From Planctomycetota bacterium (lineage in GTDB: Bacteria > Planctomycetota > Phycisphaerae > Phycisphaerales > UBA1924), in NCBI GenBank assembly GCA_024280755.1, contig JAJRPN010000012.1, positions 1 through 64,000 on the forward strand: a DNA stretch of 64,000 nt. Reading direction: 5' to 3'. Made by a program: the position numbers and the translations under genes. Below are positions 43,578 to 49,843 of this stretch, piece after piece. The number at the start of each line of letters is the position of its first letter. Position 1 is the stretch's first letter. The notes under the pieces were generated by a model. It had not been told where the DNA came from. It saw only the letters and a program-made list of their open reading frames with translations, and made no database searches.

Positions 43578-44933
43578 ATGAGAGAGTCATCCATGAAAGC
43601 ATCAGTCATAAAAGCATCAGTACTCGGTATAGCGGTTATCAGCATCATTGGCTCGTCGGCTCATGCTGGCCCGACGCTGTATGGCGATGCGGTTGTGCTT
43701 CCTGCGAACGGGCAGCGCGGAGGGCCTCCCGGGCAGTCGCCGTTGGGTTTCCCATCGGCGGGATTAACAGGTGTGAATATCGATATAGATCTTTCTTGGT
43801 TCCAAGCGGTCAATACATTTTCGTATGATGTGTACTTTGGGACGGATTCAACGCCAGACGCGACGGAGTTCTTGGGCAACACCGCGGGGCTCACATTTGC
43901 TTTGGACACCTTGGACTGGGGCACAACCTATTATTGGCGAATCGATTCGGTTGGTAGTTTTACTGTTCCCGGATTTGTGTGGTTCTTTACGACCGAGCCT
44001 CAGCCCCTGCCGGATTTGAATGTCACTGATGTAATTTTCACGATGCCAGGTTCGTTTCATCCTGGGGATGAGTTCTTCATCACGACCGTTTATCAAAATG
44101 ATGGCGATGCGCCTGCAAGCGGGCTCTATTTTCGATATTATGCGTCGTTAGACAATATCATCACCACCGATGATATTTTGCTCAGCACTTCGACGAGTAA
44201 TAGCGAGTTGGCGAGCGGAGACAATGGTTTCCTTGCGTTAGGCACAACACTTTTCGATTCATTTCCAGAAGGGACTTACTACTTTGGGGTACTCGTTACC
44301 GATTTTGACAATCTTGATCCGGACTTGAGCAACAACGCGATTGCATCACCAACAACAAATACGGTGCTGCCGCCACGATATGATTTGAGGGCGTGGGTGT
44401 GTTCATATGACGCGAGCGTTTCCTACAACCTTGGCGACACCATTGATGTCACCTCGCGCGTGTTGAATCAAGGCGACCTTCCAGCAACCAACATCGACTT
44501 GGAGTTCTACGCATCAACAGATTCCACAATCACCACAGACGATCTCCTGCTTGGAAACTTGAACTATTTTGGAACACCAATCAATGAAGGTACGACCTGG
44601 ATCGCAGAAAACACCCCGGTGCTGCTCATCGGGGATGATTCCAAAGATCTGCTCACCCCGGGGACATACTACATCGGAATCTATGTCCGCGAAGGCGTCG
44701 ATGGCGACGACAATCTCGCCAACAACGGGCTCGCTGGCCAGTTTCCGATTACGATCATTGGCCCTTGTCTCGCAGATCTCAATGGCGATGGCGTGCTCAA
44801 CTTCTTTGATGTCAGTGCGTTTTTGCAAGCCTTTGGAAACAATGATCTGGTTGCCGATTTCACAGATGACGGCGTGCTCAACTTCTTCGATGTGAGCGCG
44901 TTTCTGGGTGCCTTCGGAGCGGGTTGCCCATAG
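43578..44933 (+). CDS. Secreted CARDB-repeat protein with GC-type dockerin-like domain
   Basis: 451 residues. After the signal peptide (VLGIAVISIIGSSAHAG) comes a fibronectin-III-like part (FSYDVYFGTDSTPDATEFLG, LDWGTTYYWRIDSVG), then two CARDB-type domains (PDLNVTDVIFTMPGSFHPGD and YDLRAWVCSYDASVSYNLGD), and the end PCLADLNGDGVLNFFDVS, DFTDDGVLNFFDVS, GAGCP. ATG at 43578 and 43593 are both possible. Likely a cell-surface adhesion or structural protein (inference). A terminator follows at 44986. Confidence 0.8.
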   Translation: MRESSMKASVIKASVLGIAVISIIGSSAHAGPTLYGDAVVLPANGQRGGPPGQSPLGFPSAGLTGVNIDIDLSWFQAVNTFSYDVYFGTDSTPDATEFLGNTAGLTFALDTLDWGTTYYWRIDSVGSFTVPGFVWFFTTEPQPLPDLNVTDVIFTMPGSFHPGDEFFITTVYQNDGDAPASGLYFRYYASLDNIITTDDILLSTSTSNSELASGDNGFLALGTTLFDSFPEGTYYFGVLVTDFDNLDPDLSNNAIASPTTNTVLPPRYDLRAWVCSYDASVSYNLGDTIDVTSRVLNQGDLPATNIDLEFYASTDSTITTDDLLLGNLNYFGTPINEGTTWIAENTPVLLIGDDSKDLLTPGTYYIGIYVREGVDGDDNLANNGLAGQFPITIIGPCLADLNGDGVLNFFDVSAFLQAFGNNDLVADFTDDGVLNFFDVSAFLGAFGAGCP

Positions 44934-44985
44934 GAGTAAAACAAACCTCGTGTTTGCCCACAGTTCCGAGCCTGTCGAGCAAAGC

Positions 44986-45009
44986 CCCGTTCCGTTGAGC
45001 GGGTTTTTT
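44986..45009 (+). terminator. Terminator of the CARDB gene
   Basis: CCCGTTC-CGTT-GAGCGGG stem (one G-T pair) followed by TTTTTT. Confidence 0.85.
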
Positions 45010-45238
45010 ATTGCTTGAGTGTGTGCTTGAAGAAAACTTTGGGATCAATGATCTCGATGTCATCGCACAGCCCGAGCTGTTCAAGGGACCAGTATTGATG
45101 CCATGAGCTCAAGATGATGAGAGTTGTTTCGCCTTTGCAAGCATGTTTATCAATGTTTAAACGGCTATCGAAATCAAGGGAGCGATCATTTGCATAGAAA
45201 TAATTTGTCAGATCGACAAAGACGACTGGTCTATCTAT
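45008..45238 (-). pseudogene. Open frame with protein-like composition but no start codon, probable gene remnant
   Basis: On the minus strand the frame after a TGA at 45241 is open for 76 codons: DRPVVFVDLTNYFYANDRSL, then TLIILSSWHQYWSLEQLG and IIDPKVFFKHTLKQ, ending at a TAA in the T-run of the terminator at 44986. The alternation of hydrophobic strands and aromatic residues looks like real protein, but there is no ATG, GTG or TTG near its beginning. It may be the C-terminus of a decayed gene. Family not recognised. Confidence 0.35.
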
Positions 45239-45299
45239 TCAAATGTTTTGGTATGATATTGCTGACAAGGTTCATCCAAATCACACAGAGGGAAACACA

Positions 45300-46955
45300 A
45301 TGAAGATTTCAAAGACGCTGATGATACAGATCGCAGCAGCGAGCACAGCGATCATCATGCTCGGCGGCTGCCAGGCAACATCGCCATCCAACGGTGCGCA
45401 CATGTATGATGGGTTCGGGAACTTCGAGCGGGATATCACGACCGACTCACGAAGTTCTCAGCAATGGTTCAATCAAGGCATGCAGCAGATGTACGGGTTC
45501 AACCATGACGAGGCGATCCGTTCGTTCGAGATGGCTGCACAGATGGATGATACGGCCGCGATGCCCTGGTGGGGGATCGCGTATTGCTATGGAATCAATA
45601 TCAATGATCCAGAGATGACGGGTAACCGATCGGAGCTTGCGCGAGAAGCCGCAGACAAGGCAATCGCGCGTCTGGACACCGAATCAGCGATCGAACGGGC
45701 GATGGTGATGGCCGTTTCTCAACGATACGAATATCCGGCACCAGAAGATCGGTTCCCGCTCGATGAGGCGTATGCAAAGGCGATGGGCGAGGTGCATCAT
45801 CAGTTTCCCAATGATCCTGATGTTGCTTCGTTGTACGCGGAATCATTGATGAACCTTCAGCCTTGGGATTACTGGACGGTTATTGGATCGCCCAAAGGCA
45901 GGATCGAAGAAGTGGTCACCGTGCTCGAAGGCGCAATGGCATTACACGCCGATCACCCGGGCGCCAAGCATTTTTATATCCACGCGGTCGAAGCCTCGCA
46001 GAACCCAGGCCGTGCGGTGTCGGCTGCTGAAGATCTCATCACGCTCGTTCCCGGTTCTGGTCACCTGGTGCATATGCCATCGCATATCTTTATCCGAGTC
46101 GGGCGATACGCCGACGCTGCGGTCTCGAATCAAGCCGCGATCGAGGCCGACCGTGCCTACTTTGTCGATGCCCCCGAGCCCGGGCTTTACGCGGCGTACT
46201 ACGCCCACAATCAGCATTTTCTTGCGTTTGCTTCGATGATGTCGGGCGATTTTCAGACCGCGATGGGCGCAGCCCGTGATCTCGAAGCGGAGATGCCCGA
46301 GCAAGCACTGCGCGACTTCGCCGGGCTGATCGAAGGCATCATGCCCTCATCGCTCCATGTCCTGATCCGGTTTGGCAAGTGGGAACAAATCCTCGAAGAA
46401 TCTGACTATCCAGAATGGCGATTCATGTCGCGCGCAACATGGTCATACGCGCGATCAATCGCGTGCTCAGCACTCGGGCGCACCGAGCAAGCCAGAGAAG
46501 AGATGGCCGAGTTCGAGCGGCGTGTAGCACTCGTCCCTAGCGAGTGGTATGTCTTCAACAACCGTGTCCACGATGTCCTGCCCATCGCCCGCGCGATGAT
46601 GCAAGGCGAGTTGCTCTACCGCGAGGGAAAAACAGAAGAAGCCTTCGCCATCATGCGTGAGGGCATTGCCTACGAAGATTCGCTTGTCTACGACGAGCCA
46701 CCAGCCTGGATGCTCCCGGTCCGCCATGCACTCGGCGCGTTGTTGATGGAAGATGGTCAGTACGCCGAGGCAGAACAACACTACCGCGATGATCTTGCCA
46801 GAAACCAAGGCAACGGCTGGGCACTCACCGGGCTGCGAGAATCACTCATCGCTCAAGGTCGAATGGGCGAAGCCAAGGCTCTCGACAAAGCCTTAGCCCA
46901 GGCGTTTGCGAGTGCAGATACCAAGATCAAATCTTCGTGCTTCTGTGCACCTTGA
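45300..46955 (+). CDS. TPR-repeat lipoprotein
   Basis: 551 residues. Signal with lipobox IIMLGGC. TPR-like helical pairs start at about residue 55 (QWFNQGMQQMYGFNHDEAIRSFEMAAQMD) and recur to the end (QYAEAEQHYRDDLARNQGNGWALTGLRESL). The region HPGAKHFYIHAVEASQNPGRA and HLVHMPSHIFIRVGRYADA is characteristic of a widespread but uncharacterised TPR family. GAGGG precedes the ATG at 45300. A protein-interaction role in the envelope is likely. The C-terminus is Cys-containing (SSCFCAP). A terminator follows at 46981. Confidence 0.82.
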   Translation: MKISKTLMIQIAAASTAIIMLGGCQATSPSNGAHMYDGFGNFERDITTDSRSSQQWFNQGMQQMYGFNHDEAIRSFEMAAQMDDTAAMPWWGIAYCYGININDPEMTGNRSELAREAADKAIARLDTESAIERAMVMAVSQRYEYPAPEDRFPLDEAYAKAMGEVHHQFPNDPDVASLYAESLMNLQPWDYWTVIGSPKGRIEEVVTVLEGAMALHADHPGAKHFYIHAVEASQNPGRAVSAAEDLITLVPGSGHLVHMPSHIFIRVGRYADAAVSNQAAIEADRAYFVDAPEPGLYAAYYAHNQHFLAFASMMSGDFQTAMGAARDLEAEMPEQALRDFAGLIEGIMPSSLHVLIRFGKWEQILEESDYPEWRFMSRATWSYARSIACSALGRTEQAREEMAEFERRVALVPSEWYVFNNRVHDVLPIARAMMQGELLYREGKTEEAFAIMREGIAYEDSLVYDEPPAWMLPVRHALGALLMEDGQYAEAEQHYRDDLARNQGNGWALTGLRESLIAQGRMGEAKALDKALAQAFASADTKIKSSCFCAP

Positions 46956-46980
46956 TTGAGATATAGATTTTTCTTCAACG

Positions 46981-47005
46981 CCCCGTTCATTTGAGCGGGG
47001 TTTTC
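46981..47005 (+). terminator. Terminator of the TPR lipoprotein gene
   Basis: CCCCGTTC-ATTT-GAGCGGGG, then TTTTC. Confidence 0.88.
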
Positions 47006-47035
47006 TATGATTGTTGTGAGGAAAGGAGAGGTGGC

Positions 47036-47434
47036 ATGAAAGAAACAGTGAAGCATGGCGTACCAATTGTGATTTATAGCTCGATTGTTCACATGTCTTT
47101 TCTGCTCGCGTTCTTTTTTCTGGCTGATATGGCCTTGCTGGTTGTTGCGCTCTTTGTACCTTCTGTTCTTTATATTTTGTTGACCTATCCAGTTTTTAGT
47201 TTTTTAGTTTTCTTTGTCTTGCCTATAGCAATCCATCTGGTAGGTGTTGTCAAAAGGCGCCGCCGGTACAATGCGTTTATTAAGCGATTCAAAGACCAGC
47301 ATGGCATGATCTGCTTTTTCTGCAGCTATGACTTGTACGAAGGGCAAAGAGTTTGCCCCGAATGTGGCTCGGTATGGGAACCCGAAAAACTCAATGACAA
47401 GTGGAAGAGTATGTTGAAAACTACGGTGCATTAA
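47036..47434 (+). CDS. Small membrane protein with C-terminal zinc ribbon
   Basis: 132 residues. Two or three membrane segments (FLLAFFFLADMALLVVALFV, VFSFLVFFVLPIAIHLVGVV) are followed by a basic loop and CFFCSYDLYEGQRVCPECGS, a CxxC...CxxC zinc ribbon. GGAAAGGAGAGG gives a strong ribosome site for ATG 47036. Its last codons overlap the end of the converging M42-like peptidase gene by four bases. Function unknown. Confidence 0.7.
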   Translation: MKETVKHGVPIVIYSSIVHMSFLLAFFFLADMALLVVALFVPSVLYILLTYPVFSFLVFFVLPIAIHLVGVVKRRRRYNAFIKRFKDQHGMICFFCSYDLYEGQRVCPECGSVWEPEKLNDKWKSMLKTTVH

Positions 47435-48684
47435 CTCTCAAGCACAAACCGCGTATCCACCCACAACTTCTCCACCCGCTCCACAAAGCCCGGCGAGCTT
47501 GGCAGGTCCATCCCGCACCCGACCAATAAATCAACCATCCCTGCATAGTCATCAAGCCCGATGAACTCGCATCCAACCCTCGGCGTCCCTTCATGCGTGC
47601 CCGCCTGGGCCTCGCTCAGCCCGGCCATGTTGTGGTAGTTGCCCAAAGGCAAGCACACGCAGGTCGAGCAGTAGCCATAGGCGCAGTACACACTCGCTTC
47701 GCACGCGCCGCCAGCCATCAGCTTGCGCTGCCATTTCCACTTGGGCATATCGCTGATTTTTTGTGATGCGACCGGGGTTGAAGGCCCGCCCGCGATCCGC
47801 TCGGCGACCTTGGCCACCGCGCCGGTGAGTTCGGGCGAGAAGATACTAATCCGATCACCGACCCGCACGATCGGCCCACCATGAATCGGTGATTCAGGGA
47901 ATGCCCGCGAGTTTTCGAGCGCGATGATCCGCGAACCCTTCGGCATAAACCCATCGCGGCTCGCGCCGATCGCGCCGATGAACCCGACTTCTTCAGCGAG
48001 TGTAAAGAGAACACGGATATCGCCAATGTCCGAACCCGATGCACGCAATCGGGCAAGCTCGTCGATCGCTGCGAGTGCCGCCGCGACGGCTGCCAAGTCA
48101 TCGCAGGCATTGGTATACAACATTCCGCCAAACTCATCATCAACAATCTTGGCATCGGGCAAGTCCCAAGTCGCCATCGTGTCAACTTTGATTGAGCTCG
48201 GCTCATCGAGCAAACAGGTGTACCGCTTGAACGGCTTGCAAGAAACTTCTTCGCCTGCATCGTTCTTAGTCTTGATCTCTTCACCAATCGTCCCCATCAC
48301 ATAGCCGTCGGCCTGCGCATGAATCCTGATCTTCGCCCCCGGAAAGTAATCCGCCATCACGCCGCCTCGAAAGCCGAGCTTGATTTGTGTATCAGATTCG
48401 ATCTCATCGACGACGAATGCCGGGTGATCGAGGTGAGCCGTGAAGTAGATCGGATGCTCAGATTCGGGTGCATCCTTGATCCGAATTTCAAAGTTCCCAT
48501 GCGGGTCGTTGTGGCGCGTAAGATTCGGGCGATCTGCCAGCCAAGCATCGATCCAGGCGATGACCTGATCCTCATGCCCGGTGGCCGTTGGAATCGCGGT
48601 GAGTTCAAGGAGCCAGCGATTGTGGAGCTCGCGGGTTGAATCAGAAAGTGTGTGGGCTGTCAGTGCTGATGTATCGGTACTCAT
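47431..48684 (-). CDS. M42/M20-like zinc aminopeptidase
   Basis: 417 residues. Metal site residues: His84 in YFTAHLDHPAF, Asp195 in NACDDLAAV, the catalytic Glu pair 231-232 in LAEEVGFIGA, Glu257 in ALENSRA and His351 in GNYHNM. This order is that of M42 (glutamyl aminopeptidase/endoglucanase M) enzymes, which form large tetrahedral particles that clip N-terminal residues from peptides. Unusual: five Cys within residues 328-344, directly before the last metal His. Start ATG at 48684. Confidence 0.82.
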   Translation of the reverse strand: MSTDTSALTAHTLSDSTRELHNRWLLELTAIPTATGHEDQVIAWIDAWLADRPNLTRHNDPHGNFEIRIKDAPESEHPIYFTAHLDHPAFVVDEIESDTQIKLGFRGGVMADYFPGAKIRIHAQADGYVMGTIGEEIKTKNDAGEEVSCKPFKRYTCLLDEPSSIKVDTMATWDLPDAKIVDDEFGGMLYTNACDDLAAVAAALAAIDELARLRASGSDIGDIRVLFTLAEEVGFIGAIGASRDGFMPKGSRIIALENSRAFPESPIHGGPIVRVGDRISIFSPELTGAVAKVAERIAGGPSTPVASQKISDMPKWKWQRKLMAGGACEASVYCAYGYCSTCVCLPLGNYHNMAGLSEAQAGTHEGTPRVGCEFIGLDDYAGMVDLLVGCGMDLPSSPGFVERVEKLWVDTRFVLES

Positions 48685-48718
48685 ATATCAATCGTATCAA
48701 CGACAGGGAATCAAAGCC

Positions 48719-49348
48719 TCAAGAATTGAGGTTCGTTCTGAGATGATTCAGATGTTTGGATTCTATGTGTGCCTTGGTAAGGCGATGGAGGCTCGCAATA
48801 GCCGCCACAAAGAGCATTCCATGAGCAAGGAGTACAAAGATTTCGAGTAAAAGATACCACGGGCGAATGTTTCGGTCTGGATAGCCTCCAGCGAGTTCTG
48901 TATCGATTCCTGTGGCGATTCTTTGATGCCACTCCGTATCATGAGCCGCGTACGAGTCGCGAGCTTGCTTGAGGAGTGGTATCCATCGCGGATCATCCAT
49001 GCCAGAATGCCAAGGCTGTCCATGGCCGGGTACAGTGATCACACGGAGATCCCAAGTTTCAAGCCATGGGATAAATATTCCGCGACGGTCTCTTCGTACA
49101 AGAACCATTACTCCGTTTATTCCTAGAGTAGGGTTGTTGAGTTTTATCTCTGCAAAAGAGCTATTGCCAGCCGCTAACCAAGCCTGATCGCCGCTACTAG
49201 AGGCTGGGGCAAGATGTAGGCTCACCTTGATCATTGACCAGCCGTCACGGGGGTTGTTCTTGGCACCGTTCCAGCCCCAAATAACAAAGACGGCTGATAC
49301 AACCAGCAATACGACTTTGAATGATCGTGGTTTCTGCACATGATCCAT
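48719..49348 (-). CDS. Membrane protein of unknown function
   Basis: 209 residues. One membrane segment at the N-terminus (VVLLVVSAVFVIWGW) and one near the C-terminus (WYLLLEIFVLLAHGMLFVAAI), with a soluble part of about 120 residues between, containing GINGVMVLVRRDRRGIFIPW and WIPLLKQARDSYAAHDTEWHQ. The ATG at 49348 puts the first helix near the start; the frame runs on to 49480 without support. Its 5' end is divergent from the ferredoxin gene. Family not recognised. Confidence 0.6.
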   Translation of the reverse strand: MDHVQKPRSFKVVLLVVSAVFVIWGWNGAKNNPRDGWSMIKVSLHLAPASSSGDQAWLAAGNSSFAEIKLNNPTLGINGVMVLVRRDRRGIFIPWLETWDLRVITVPGHGQPWHSGMDDPRWIPLLKQARDSYAAHDTEWHQRIATGIDTELAGGYPDRNIRPWYLLLEIFVLLAHGMLFVAAIASLHRLTKAHIESKHLNHLRTNLNS

Positions 49349-49579
49349 AGCTCGAGTATAACAAGGATTGTCGATGGTTGAGCAGACCAAAATGTATGAT
49401 CTGTCAAATTGTTGTCGTTCTCTCACAGGCGTGAGAAAGAGTCTCAACTGCAAATTCACTTGCCATCGTCGTCTGTTCAAGGAATACTCTTATACTGGAT
49501 CAATATCTTTCCATGATTAAGCCGATAGAGTTGCTTGCAGAGAAGCCCTCTCGGGGCGTATTTTCAAAGGACACCACCC

Positions 49580-49840
49580 ATGACACACATCATCGCCGAG
49601 CCCTGCATCAAGACCAAAGACACCGCCTGTGTCGATTCATGCCCGGTAGACTGCATCCATCCAACCAAGGATGACCCAGACTTCGAATCCTCCGAGATGC
49701 TCTACATCGACCCAGACACCTGCATCGACTGCGGCTTATGCGTCGACGAATGCCCCGTCCAAGCCATCTTCCAAGACGAAGACCTGCCCGATGAATGGTC
49801 GAAGTATGTGCAGATCAATATCGATTACTACAACAAGTAA
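49580..49840 (+). CDS. Seven-iron (3Fe-4S/4Fe-4S) ferredoxin
   Basis: 86 residues. ACVDSCPVDCIH and CIDCGLCVDECPVQAIF supply the Cys for one 4Fe-4S and one 3Fe-4S or 4Fe-4S cluster, in the order typical of Azotobacter-type FdxA. It should carry low-potential electrons in the cytoplasm. ATG at 49580 gives the conserved TH-IIAEPCIKTKD start. The next gene begins only three bases after its stop, so the two are likely co-transcribed. Confidence 0.92.
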   Translation: MTHIIAEPCIKTKDTACVDSCPVDCIHPTKDDPDFESSEMLYIDPDTCIDCGLCVDECPVQAIFQDEDLPDEWSKYVQINIDYYNK

Positions 49841-49843
49841 ATC

